DNA of 8,046 bases, taken from the NCBI GenBank assembly GCA_001797845.1, contig MGQN01000009.1, positions 1 to 8,046 on the forward strand. Direction: 5' to 3'. This document shows positions 1-6,378 of this stretch, piece after piece. The stretch comes from Deltaproteobacteria bacterium RBG_16_44_11. Its GTDB lineage: Bacteria > Desulfobacterota > Syntrophia > Syntrophales > Smithellaceae. Both the position numbers and the translations under genes were made by a program. Position 1 is the stretch's first letter. The number at the start of each line of letters is the position of its first letter. The notes beneath the pieces were generated by a model, which searched no databases, had not been told where the DNA came from, and saw only the letters and a program-made list of their open reading frames with translations.

Positions 1-321
1 AAGAATTCATAGAAGGAACGGCTGACTTTGACTACTCGCAAATCTTGGTCCAGAGCGATTAAGGGTTCACGCACGGTGTTGATGATGCTCTCGGCGTATT
101 CGCGGGCTTCATCTTCGGCTATTTTAGTTGCTGCCAGTTTCTTTACGGGCTTTTTCCAAACCATTTTCTGCCTTCCTGCGCGAGGTTACGTCATTAATGC
201 TGGACAAAACACATTTTTCATTGTTGATCGTGATTATTTCTCCCGACTTTTTCCGGCGGACTCGTCTTTTGGTGCTGGCAACTGGTTCTGGAACAGACGA
301 TGATCGCAAGGACGGTAAATA
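1..321 (-). pseudogene. Frameshifted PAS/PAC sensor-protein fragment (partial, runs off left edge)
   Basis: On the minus strand two adjacent frames each encode recognisable PAS-sensor sequence. The first frame (about 321 down to its stop at 124-126) carries the end of a PAC-like segment: RRKKSGEI, then NNEKCVLSSINDVTSRRKAE, which resembles the usual 'GEKCVLSxxRDITERKxAE' ending. The second frame (open from an ATG at 162-164 to the window edge) continues as a linker and a new PAS start, with EYAESIINTVREPLIALDQ followed by DLRVV. Removing one base near 140-145 would fuse the frames as ...EKARKE-LAATK..., the linker one would expect. An in-frame TAG at 322-324 and an apparently shortened PAC core suggest further decay. 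AGGAAGG lies 6 nt before the ATG at 164, so the downstream frame could be translated alone. Proteins of this type are usually multi-PAS histidine kinases or CheB/CheR fusions; the output domain is outside the window. A sequencing error is the main alternative to a true pseudogene. Confidence 0.6.
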
Positions 322-552
322 CTAAGGATGGCGAAACGGGACTGTGCTGGGGAATGGATCATATTCTTTACCCCCCTATATTTAAACTTGGCGGTCAATA
401 AATATGATGTTTTGTGGTTGACTCTTTTTCAATTCTATATCAATTTTACTCCTGAATTATTGAAAGTCAATCCTAATATTGCGAATGTTTTCAATGAATT
501 TTGGCTGATGTTAATGTTGGGGATGAAGGTATAATCTGTTCCGTGCGATATT

Positions 553-581
553 CATTATTAAGTGTGTGACAATTAATAATG
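553..581. promoter_or_regulatory. 9-bp inverted repeat, possible operator
   Basis: CATTATTAA (553-561) and TTAATAATG (573-581) are perfect reverse complements separated by 11 bases; two flanking G-T pairs could lengthen the stem if transcribed. An overlapping alternative dyad exists: ACAATT (569-574) with AATTGT (584-589). The position, about 60-85 bases before the MBL start codon, fits an operator or upstream hairpin. AT-rich composition makes chance dyads more likely, so the role is only inferred. Confidence 0.35.
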
Positions 582-588
582 GAAATTG

Positions 589-621
589 TGCGGATAATTT
601 CATATATTCTGCGGCGATAAT
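589..621 (+). promoter_or_regulatory. Direct repeat with -10-like hexamers upstream of the MBL gene
   Basis: TGCGGATAATTT (589-600) recurs as TGCGGCGATAATTT (610-623), differing by a two-base insertion, about one and two helical turns before the start. GATAAT (593-598) and TATATT (603-608) each match the -10 consensus at five of six positions, but I find no well-spaced -35; GTGACA (566-571) lies 21 bases before GATAAT. The repeats may be paired activator or repressor half-sites overlapping a promoter. Confidence 0.3.
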
Positions 622-638
622 TTTTGATAAGGATTTTT

Positions 639-1529
639 ATGAAAGATCGTCAATTTGGCCGCCTGCGGTTTATCAGCGGAGACAACCGCGGCAAATACCC
701 GTTCAATCATTCGCTCTATATTGATGGCGGTGATGCGTGCGTCATTATTGATCCGGCCTGTAGTTTAGAAAAACTCTCTCGCCTACGCGATAAAGAAGGG
801 GTGGATATGGTCTGGCTTTCCCACTGGCACGAAGACCATTTCCATTACATGTATCTTTTTGACAATAGTCCTTTATGGATTTCCGAGCGGGATTTTCCCC
901 CGCTCACGGATATGGAGATTTTTTTGGATTGGTATGGCCTGGAAGAAGAAAGCCGCCGTGCCTACTGGAAAAAAGTTATGCGCGAGCAATTCAACTTCCG
1001 GCCGCAACGTGAGGCGCGCTTTATCCGGAATGACGAAAAGATTGATCTGGGGCAAGTCAAGGTGCAAGTGATTGCCACGCCGGGACACACTCCCGGCCAC
1101 CTGTCTTTCTTTTTTTCCGAAGAAGAACTTCTCTTTTTGGGCGATTATGATTTGACTTCATTTGGTCCCTGGTATGGCGATGTTGCCTCCAGTATTGACG
1201 AAACCATCAAATCAATCCGGCGACTGAAACAAATTCCCGCTAAAAAGTGGATTGCCTGTCATGAAAACGGCCTGTTCGAGGAAAATCCGGGGAAGCTCTG
1301 GGATAACTATGAAAATATTATCTATGAACGCGAAGAGAAAATTCTGAATTACTTAAAAAAACCGCACACTCTGGAAGAAATTTCCGCCGCGTGGTTGATA
1401 TACGGGAAGCCTCGAAAACCTCTTGAGTTTTTTGAGTATAATGAGCGCCTTTTGGTGAAAAAACATTTGGAGCATTTGGAGAAGCAGGGGCAAATTATCC
1501 GCGATAAAGATCAATACCGGAAAAAATAA
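639..1529 (+). CDS. MBL-fold metallo-hydrolase with C-terminal winged-helix-like tail
   Basis: Encodes a 296-residue soluble metallo-beta-lactamase-fold hydrolase. The zinc-binding motif HWHEDH is at residues 62-67 (His62, His64, Asp66, His67), with His150 in ATPGHTPGH, the bridging Asp169 in LGDYDL and His208 in ACHEN, so the full dinuclear metal set is present. NHSLYIDGGDACVIIDP near residues 23-39 is the usual first strands of the fold. After the catalytic domain, residues about 235-290 are helical and charged, with an HTLEEISAAW segment and a LVKKHLEHLEKQGQI segment, the pattern of the winged-helix tail found in LACTB2-type hydrolases. I chose the ATG at 639 because AAGGA (629-633) sits 5 bases upstream; a TTG at 624 is also open but has no ribosome site. 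The gene lies 64 bp before paaK, same strand, possibly the same transcript. The substrate cannot be read from sequence; a thioester or other ester is a guess from the neighbourhood. Confidence 0.88.
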   Translation: MKDRQFGRLRFISGDNRGKYPFNHSLYIDGGDACVIIDPACSLEKLSRLRDKEGVDMVWLSHWHEDHFHYMYLFDNSPLWISERDFPPLTDMEIFLDWYGLEEESRRAYWKKVMREQFNFRPQREARFIRNDEKIDLGQVKVQVIATPGHTPGHLSFFFSEEELLFLGDYDLTSFGPWYGDVASSIDETIKSIRRLKQIPAKKWIACHENGLFEENPGKLWDNYENIIYEREEKILNYLKKPHTLEEISAAWLIYGKPRKPLEFFEYNERLLVKKHLEHLEKQGQIIRDKDQYRKK

Positions 1530-1593
1530 ATACATGGATTTTCTTGTAGCAATATTTCGTGAAAAGAATAAGGGTATATTTTGGAGGAATTAG

Positions 1594-2892
1594 ATGTACT
1601 GGGAAAAGGATGTAGAGACACTGAGTCGCGCCAAGCTGGAAAAATTGCAATTGGTACAGCTTAAAGATACCATCAGCAGGGCTCAGAAATCTTTTTATTA
1701 TGGCAAAACATTTAAAGAAAAGGGATTGAATGTAAATTCAGTAAAATCTCTCCACGATATTAATAAATTCTCTTTTACGACTAAAGATGATTTGCGTGAA
1801 CACTGGCCTTATGGCTTTATCGCCGTGCCGAAAGAGGAACTGGTGCGGATGCATTCATCTTCAGGTACTACTGGGAGAGCCACGGTAGTGTTTCATACCG
1901 CCCATGATATCGCCGTTTGGGCAAACCTTCTGGCACGCTGTATGTATATGGCCGGTATGCGCAAAGGCGATGTTTTTCAAAACATGATGACTTACGGCCT
2001 CTTTACGGGTGGCCTTGGTTTCCATTACGGCGCGGAAAAAATCGGCGCGCTGGTTATTCCCGCGGGCGCGGGGAACTCCAAGCGTCAGATTCAATTGATG
2101 CGGGATTTTGAAACGACTGTCGTTCATGTCATTCCCAGTTATGCCCTGCATCTCTCCGCTGTTTTTAACGAACTGAAAATTAATCCGCGCAAAGATACTA
2201 AAGTAAAAATAGCTTTCTTAGGCGCGGAGCCGCATACGGAAAAGATGCGCAAAAAGATCGAAGAAATATACGGTTATAAAGCTTTTAATTCCTATGGATT
2301 ATCCGAAATGAACGGGCCGGGGGTGGCCTTTGAATGCCCTTACCAAAATGGTATGCATATCTGGGAAGATAGTTTTCTGGTGGAAATCATTAACCCGAAA
2401 ACATTACAACCCGTTGCCGATGGCGAAGAAGGCGAACTGGTCATGACCACACTGCAAAGAGAAGGCATGCCGCTTATTCGTTACCGCACTAAAGATTTAA
2501 CGAAAATCATTCCGGAGCCCTGCGTCTGCGGCCGCACCCATCGCCGGATCGAACGTATCAAGGGAAGAACGGACGATATGCTAATTCTCAAAGGAGTCAA
2601 CATCTACCCCATGCAGGTGGAAAGGAAGCTGATGGAGATAGAGGGCGTGGGCACTAACTTTTTAATTGTTTTAGACCGTGAAGGATTCAATGATTTAATG
2701 ACAGTTAAAGTAGAAGTTGATAGAAAATACTTTTCCGGCGACATGAAGCAGCTGGATGCGTTAAGAAAGAAAATTGTCGAAGGACTGAAAAGCGAAATTT
2801 TAATTACGCCGAAAGTTGATCTGGTCGAGCCGGACAGTATTCCAAAAGGAGAGGGAAAGGCGGTGAGGGTGGTAGATAACCGCAAAGACTAG
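1594..2892 (+). CDS. paaK: Phenylacetate-CoA ligase family adenylating enzyme
   Basis: A 432-residue cytoplasmic acyl-adenylate/CoA-thioester-forming enzyme, the normal length for the PaaK family. Family chemistry: an arylacetate-type acid plus ATP and CoA gives the CoA thioester, AMP and pyrophosphate. Visible motifs are the phosphate-binding SSSGTTGR (88-95), SYGLSEMNGPG (233-243), YRTKDLT (297-303), the hinge region RIKGRTDDMLILKG (321-334) followed by VNIYP, and a C-terminal PKGEGKAVR (417-425) with the likely adenylation lysine. Cys248 (FECPY) with Cys310 and Cys312 (CVCGR) resembles the Cys cluster seen in this family. The start is supported by GGAGG (1583-1587), 6 bases upstream. The following ACT gene is a recurrent paaK partner in anaerobes, often near indolepyruvate oxidoreductase genes, though none is visible here. 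Phenylacetate, indoleacetate or another aryl acid are all possible substrates. Confidence 0.9.
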   Translation: MYWEKDVETLSRAKLEKLQLVQLKDTISRAQKSFYYGKTFKEKGLNVNSVKSLHDINKFSFTTKDDLREHWPYGFIAVPKEELVRMHSSSGTTGRATVVFHTAHDIAVWANLLARCMYMAGMRKGDVFQNMMTYGLFTGGLGFHYGAEKIGALVIPAGAGNSKRQIQLMRDFETTVVHVIPSYALHLSAVFNELKINPRKDTKVKIAFLGAEPHTEKMRKKIEEIYGYKAFNSYGLSEMNGPGVAFECPYQNGMHIWEDSFLVEIINPKTLQPVADGEEGELVMTTLQREGMPLIRYRTKDLTKIIPEPCVCGRTHRRIERIKGRTDDMLILKGVNIYPMQVERKLMEIEGVGTNFLIVLDREGFNDLMTVKVEVDRKYFSGDMKQLDALRKKIVEGLKSEILITPKVDLVEPDSIPKGEGKAVRVVDNRKD

Positions 2893-2895
2893 GCT

Positions 2896-3021
2896 GATGA
2901 CACCGGAAAAAGTCCATATGCTGCGTTGCGCTTCATCTCGAGTCGTTGCGACCTACGCAAAAGTAGGCCTCACTTCTCGATACTCGCGCACCTTGCCTCT
3001 GGGTCTTTTTACGGTGTCATC
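2896..3021. repeat. Long interrupted palindrome (REP/MITE-like element) after paaK
   Basis: Outer arms of 20 bases (2896-2915 and 3002-3021) are reverse complements at 18 of 20 positions; the arms begin GATGACACCG and end CGGTGTCATC. Inside, TGCGC/GCGCA and TCGAG/CTCGA pairings can continue the stem, and a central hairpin CCTAC (2952-2956)/GTAGG (2963-2967) has the loop GCAAAA. The element starts 3 bases after the paaK stop codon and its inside is more GC-rich than the flanks. It could act as a 3' mRNA-protecting structure or attenuating hairpin between paaK and the ACT gene, or be a mobile non-autonomous repeat. No transposase or clear target duplication is seen. Confidence 0.75.
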
Positions 3022-3102
3022 CTAAAAAACGATTGTTTGGTTAATTTTTGCTTTGGTGATCAAGTTTGTGAAGATGTTTGATTAAAGATAAGGAGAGAAA
3101 TT

Positions 3103-3534
3103 ATGATTGCTTATCAGCTTTCCATTTTCGCGGAAAATAAGCCGGGAAAACTGGCTCAGGTAACCCAAGTTTTAGCTAAAGAAAAAATCAATATCCGGGC
3201 AACGACGATAGCAACAGCGGATACCTTCGGCGTGGTCAATCTGATTGTTGACGATCCCAAGCGCGCCGAAGCGGCGCTATCCAAAGCAGGAATGACTGTG
3301 CACTTACGAGAAGTTTTAGCCATTTTGATTCCGGATAAGCCTGGAGGCCTGGATAGCCTTACCCAATTGCTTCATCAGGAAGGCATCAATGTTAACAACG
3401 CCTATGGCTTTGTGCTAGAGGGTTCAAAAAATGCGGTGTTTGTGGTTGATGTTGATCAGATGCAAAAGACGGAAAAGCTTTTGGAACAAAAAGGTTTTAA
3501 AACGCTGGATACCAAAACTCTTTCCGCTATGTAA
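3103..3534 (+). CDS. Tandem ACT-domain protein
   Basis: A 143-residue protein made of two ACT domains and nothing else. Domain 1 (about residues 3-69) opens with the ligand-loop motif ENKPGKLAQVT (11-21); domain 2 (about 70-137) has DKPGGLDSLTQLL (78-90), the equivalent loop. ACT domains bind amino acids or similar small ligands at dimer interfaces; with no attached catalytic domain this one probably acts as a sensor or an allosteric partner. Stand-alone ACT proteins are commonly encoded beside paaK-type ligases, so an effect on arylacetate-CoA or aromatic amino-acid metabolism is a reasonable inference. AGGAG (3091-3095) lies 7 bases before the ATG. It is separated from paaK by a palindromic element, so it may share the paaK transcript with altered downstream expression, or have its own promoter in 3022-3090, where I see no convincing hexamer pair. 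Confidence 0.88.
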   Translation: MIAYQLSIFAENKPGKLAQVTQVLAKEKINIRATTIATADTFGVVNLIVDDPKRAEAALSKAGMTVHLREVLAILIPDKPGGLDSLTQLLHQEGINVNNAYGFVLEGSKNAVFVVDVDQMQKTEKLLEQKGFKTLDTKTLSAM

Positions 3535-3665
3535 TACCGATTCTAAATCAAAGCGCTATCTTTGTTGGCGTCGTTGTCAGCTTCCTCAACGTATGTACAC
3601 AACACAATACGCCTCATTGCCTCCGCCTAGCCGCCTCGATATCATCTTTGATTTAGAAATGGTAT
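3534..3665. repeat. Second long interrupted palindrome after the ACT gene
   Basis: Outer arms of 20 bases (3534-3553 and 3646-3665) match as reverse complements at 18 of 20 positions; the left arm starts ATACCGATTC and the right ends AGAAATGGTAT. The two mismatches are adjacent. An inner hairpin pairs CGTAT (3590-3594) with ATACG (3607-3611). The left arm begins on the last base of the ACT stop codon. The architecture matches the element at 2896-3021: similar length, 20-base arms, a GTCGTTG word in the left half, a short central hairpin and GCCTCA immediately at its right side. The arm sequences differ, so these look like two families or subtypes of one design. Confidence 0.75.
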
Positions 3666-3700
3666 AAGCAAACAATTTTTAAAAGTGGAGGAAAAAGATT

Positions 3701-4135
3701 ATGACACATTTGGACAAAGGAAAATATTTTAAGAAACATCCTAAGGAATCTAAAATAGATAATGATTTAAAACAGGAAATTATCGGGCAGGCAAAAGATA
3801 ATAATATCACTTGCAAGAAAGCGGAGGAAATTGCCAGGAAAAAAGGGGTGGCGATCGGTGAAATCGGCAAAGCCATTGATATTTTAAATATCAATATTAT
3901 TGAGTGTCAATTAGGGCTTTTCGGTTACGGCAAAGCAAGCAAAATCGTTCAACCCGCAAAAGAAGTTACACCGGAATTGAAAGAAAATATTACACCAGCC
4001 CTGAAAGACGGAAGACTTCCCTGCGCCGCCGCCTGGAAAATTGCCGAAAAATTAAATATTCCCCGCATGAAGGTATGCGCCGCCTGCGAAGTTCTGCAGA
4101 TAAAGATTAAGCCGTGTCAGCTGGGCGCTTTTTGA
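3701..4135 (+). CDS. Small protein of two Cys-containing ~52-residue repeats, function unknown
   Basis: I do not recognise this 144-residue family. After a Lys-rich N-terminus (1-22) it contains two tandem repeats, residues 23-74 and 93-144, identical at about 19 of 52 positions and offset by exactly 70. Each repeat has a Cys before a helix (TCKKAEEIA at 37-45; PCAAAWKIA at 107-115) and ends in CQLGLF (69-74) or CQLGAF (139-144), so Cys38/Cys69 and Cys108/Cys139 are equivalent pairs 31 residues apart. Repeat 2 has two more Cys (126, 129). The predicted pattern of three short helices with a turn suggests a helix-turn-helix-like unit. No signal peptide or membrane segment. GGAGG (3687-3691) sits 9 bases before the ATG. 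It stands alone between a palindromic element and the CorC-type gene. Metal binding, redox switching or DNA binding are possibilities, none proven. Confidence 0.8.
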   Translation: MTHLDKGKYFKKHPKESKIDNDLKQEIIGQAKDNNITCKKAEEIARKKGVAIGEIGKAIDILNINIIECQLGLFGYGKASKIVQPAKEVTPELKENITPALKDGRLPCAAAWKIAEKLNIPRMKVCAACEVLQIKIKPCQLGAF

Positions 4136-4182
4136 TTTTTTCTAAGGGATAAATACATAAAGTGTATACTGTAATGATGAGG

Positions 4183-4205
4183 TGATCGTTTGTATGCGAC
4201 GATCA
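4183..4205 (+). other. 7-bp hairpin in the leader of the CorC-type gene
   Basis: TGATCGT (4183-4189) and ACGATCA (4199-4205) are perfect reverse complements around a 9-base loop, 30 bases before the start codon at 4236. No T-run follows, so it is not a standard intrinsic terminator. A -10-like TATACT (4165-4170) lies just upstream, without a good -35. It could be an operator or a leader hairpin. Confidence 0.35.
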
Positions 4206-4235
4206 ATTTAAGAAAGAATGAGAGAATAAATCATT

Positions 4236-5525
4236 ATGGAAATATTCATTATTGTCATACTAATTCTGCTTAATGGCATTTTTGCCATGTATGAAATTGC
4301 TTTGGTCTCCGTACGTAAATCTAGTTTGGAAGGAAAAGCCAAATCCGGACGCAAAGGTGCATCAACGGCACTTAAGCTTCTGGAAGAACCGGAGAAAATT
4401 CTTTCCGCTATTCAGGTGGGTATTACACTCATCGGCATAGTGTCGGGCGCCTATGGCGGCTTGGTTCTTTCGGAAGACGTTGCCGCTCTTTTTAAAGGTA
4501 TTTCTCCGCTGGCTCCGTATGCCTATACGCTGGCTGTCGTGATCGTAGTGGGTATCATTACTTACCTGTCGCTAATCATCGGTGAGCTTGTGCCGAAGAC
4601 CATTGCCCTTAACAATGCGGAAGCAATCGCAACCTTTCTTTCTCCGCCAATGAAAATTTTTGGCTCTGCGACTTATCCTGTGGTCTGGTTTTTAAGTATT
4701 TCTACCAAACTCATACTGAAGTTGTTCAATATTGAAAAAAAAGGCGAAGACCCGATTACGGATGAAGAATTGCGCATTCTCTTGAAAAAAGGATCTGAAC
4801 ATGGTGTCTTTGAAAAAGAAGAATCAGACATTATCAATGAGGTTATTCGTTTTGGTGATAAGCGTGCCAACGCGCTTATGATACCGAGAGTTGATGTCAC
4901 ATGGATAGACATTCATCAAGCGAGCGATGAAATACTGTCTGCAGCGCTGCGTTCATCTTACTCCCGCTTACCGGTATGCGAAGATCATATCGATAATATC
5001 AAGGGTGTAGTGAACGTCAAAGATATACTGGCCTACTACATAAAGCATCAAACATTGCGCTTAGAAGAGATTTTGTTTGAACCCCTTTATATTCCGGAAC
5101 AGGCATTGGCCCCGAAAGTGTTGGAGATGTTTCGAAAAACAAAAAAGCATTTCGGTATTGTCATCAACGAATACGGGTCCATGGAGGGCATTATTACCAT
5201 TCACGATCTAACTGAAAATATTATGGGTGATTTGCCTGCTCTAAATGATAGCGATGCGCCGGATGTGTTTCAACGCGAAGACGGTTCGTATCTTGTTGAT
5301 GGTTCAAAAATGATCGAAGATGTAGAGGACTTGTTAAAAGTCCCTTCCCTTTTTGACCCTGAGGAAGAAAGGCCCGACGTCAATACGATTGGCGGGGTGG
5401 CGATGTATAAACTTAACCGGATTCCCAAAACAGGCGATAAGTTTTATGCAGGTGGTTATTGGTTTGAAGTCATCGACATGGATGGAAAAAGAGTTGACAA
5501 ATTATTGATTAAAACCATTCAATGA
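4236..5525 (+). CDS. CNNM/CorC-type membrane protein (DUF21, CBS pair, CorC_HlyC domain)
   Basis: A 429-residue inner-membrane protein of the family annotated as hemolysin-like or CNNM/CorC. Residues 1-165 form a DUF21 transmembrane domain with hydrophobic segments at about 1-25, 58-80, 95-118 and 135-162; signature stretches are NGIFAMYEIALVSVRK (13-28) and GELVPKTIAL (116-125). A cytosolic CBS pair follows (about 212-265 and 280-335), with the typical MIPRVDV at 215-221 and HFGIVINEYGSMEGIIT at 305-321. Residues about 345-428 are the CorC_HlyC domain (YLVDGSKMIEDVE at 352-364, GDKFYAGGYWFEVIDM at 400-415). Members are linked to Mg2+ or Co2+ efflux; haemolysis is not implied. The length is complete for the family. 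The ribosome site is weak (GAGAGAA about 8 bases upstream). It converges with the minus-strand phosphorylase gene, leaving 24 bp between the ends. Confidence 0.9.
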   Translation: MEIFIIVILILLNGIFAMYEIALVSVRKSSLEGKAKSGRKGASTALKLLEEPEKILSAIQVGITLIGIVSGAYGGLVLSEDVAALFKGISPLAPYAYTLAVVIVVGIITYLSLIIGELVPKTIALNNAEAIATFLSPPMKIFGSATYPVVWFLSISTKLILKLFNIEKKGEDPITDEELRILLKKGSEHGVFEKEESDIINEVIRFGDKRANALMIPRVDVTWIDIHQASDEILSAALRSSYSRLPVCEDHIDNIKGVVNVKDILAYYIKHQTLRLEEILFEPLYIPEQALAPKVLEMFRKTKKHFGIVINEYGSMEGIITIHDLTENIMGDLPALNDSDAPDVFQREDGSYLVDGSKMIEDVEDLLKVPSLFDPEEERPDVNTIGGVAMYKLNRIPKTGDKFYAGGYWFEVIDMDGKRVDKLLIKTIQ

Positions 5526-5549
5526 TGTGATCTCTTGATTGAATTAAGC

Positions 5550-6260
5550 TCAAGGTGATATTTCCATATAGCTGTCCAAAAGTTTAATCATTAAATCGGC
5601 GTTTTTGCTAATGCCGGTGAGTATCTCTTCCATACTTAAAGGTTCATCCAGCAAGCCATTTCCGAAATTATCAATGGAACAGGCAGACGCGTAAGGCAAA
5701 TCAAATTCCAGAGCAATTACTGCTTCATTTGCCATAGTCATGCCGACAATATCGGCAAAATTTGCCATCATTTTAATTTCGGCTTTTGTCTCCAGCCGGG
5801 GACCCTGCGTCTGCCAGTAAGTACCTTTTTTAACGATTTGTAAATTGCAGTTCAGCGCCGCCGCGATGAGTTTCTGCCGCACCGTTTCGTTTAACAGGGG
5901 CGTTATGTGCACGGTGCTGTCCTGATAAATAGTAGGCGTGGCGGTAAGCGTTATAAAATCATCGGGGACAACAATCATTCCCGGGGATAGATCTTTCTTT
6001 AATGAGCCGGTGGAGTTGATGCCGACTATCTCGGTGACGCCTATGTCCTTTAGCGCCTTTAGATTGGCGCGATGATTGATAAGGTGCGGTAAAATGTGGT
6101 GATCCGGGTTATCGCCGTGGCGTAGAATTAAGGCGATTCCATCCGCTAGATAAACAGAAGCCTGGCCGAATTCATTGTGCATCGTTCTGGCCCGGCCTTT
6201 TTTCAAAAGATCGCTTCTTTCCATGACCAATGTCGTGGAAATGACGCCGATGAGACTCAT
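5550..6260 (-). CDS. MTAP/PNP-family nucleoside phosphorylase
   Basis: A 236-residue cytoplasmic protein of the methylthioadenosine / purine nucleoside phosphorylase family, which splits a purine (methylthio)nucleoside with phosphate into free base and sugar-1-phosphate. Visible motifs: RHG (47-49), PHLINHRAN (58-66), NSTGSL (82-87), GTYWQTQGPRLETKAEI (146-162), GMTMANEAVIALE (173-185), and SIDN (195-198), where the base-selecting Asp/Asn lies in relatives. The N-terminal phosphate loop, usually GG-T/S-G after the first strand, is altered to IGVISTTLV, and the RHG loop is about two residues longer than in human MTAP. Specificity (methylthioadenosine, methylthioinosine, other purines) is therefore uncertain. 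I chose the ATG at 6260 because GGGGG lies 4 bases upstream in the gene's direction; an upstream ATG at 6287 is open but has no ribosome site and adds nine residues not expected in the family. It diverges from trxA. Confidence 0.85.
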   Translation of the reverse strand: MSLIGVISTTLVMERSDLLKKGRARTMHNEFGQASVYLADGIALILRHGDNPDHHILPHLINHRANLKALKDIGVTEIVGINSTGSLKKDLSPGMIVVPDDFITLTATPTIYQDSTVHITPLLNETVRQKLIAAALNCNLQIVKKGTYWQTQGPRLETKAEIKMMANFADIVGMTMANEAVIALEFDLPYASACSIDNFGNGLLDEPLSMEEILTGISKNADLMIKLLDSYMEISP

Positions 6261-6282
6261 ATAACCCCCTTTAATTGCTGTA

Positions 6283-6311
6283 CACATAGCAAATTAACGT
6301 CACCTAGTCAA
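6283..6311 (-). promoter_or_regulatory. Sigma70-like promoter for the phosphorylase gene
   Basis: Read on the minus strand, TTGACT (6311-6306) is followed after exactly 17 bases by TATGTG (6288-6283), 22 bases before the chosen ATG. The -35 matches five of six consensus positions and the -10 three of six. The good spacing and position make this the best promoter candidate for this gene. Confidence 0.45.
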
Positions 6312-6346
6312 AGAATTGCTCTATCCTTTCCTTGGCCAAATAGCAT

Positions 6347-6378
6347 TTGACTTTTGATGTTGTGTTATGACATATAGG
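6347..6378 (+). promoter_or_regulatory. Candidate promoter for trxA-bamD
   Basis: TTGACT (6347-6352) matches five of six -35 positions; possible -10 hexamers are CATATA (6371-6376, spacer 18) or TATAGG (6373-6378, spacer 20), both weak. It lies 32 bases before the trxA start and 36 bases from the -35 of the opposing promoter. An 8-bp palindrome TTGGCCAA (6332-6339) sits between the two -35 boxes and could be a shared operator. Confidence 0.35.

Larger units (their letters stand above)
325..638. other. AT-rich non-coding region between the PAS remnant and the MBL gene
   Basis: I see no credible gene here. A 68-codon open frame on the plus strand (328-534) has AT-driven, Phe/Leu/Asn-rich content, no well-placed ribosome site and no recognisable motif, so I do not call it. 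The last 90 bases contain a dyad, a direct repeat and -10-like hexamers, listed separately. The region separates two divergently oriented loci (PAS fragment minus, MBL gene plus) and so is where promoters would be expected. Confidence 0.5.

Noticed and set aside
328..534. 68-codon open frame on the plus strand
   Set aside because: AT-rich composition explains the openness; no motif, poor ribosome site and no family resemblance.
2896..3665. CRISPR-like array formed by the two repeats
   Set aside because: Only two elements with different arm sequences, each about 130 bp and separated by a whole gene; no short regular repeats or spacers.
5534..5554. Shared bidirectional terminator between the convergent genes
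   Set aside because: Only a 5-bp stem (CTTGA/TCAAG) with an AT loop and no T-run; too weak to call.
6261..6287. Upstream ATG at 6287 for the phosphorylase gene
   Set aside because: No ribosome site before it, whereas the ATG at 6260 has GGGGG at 4 bases and gives the normal family N-terminus.
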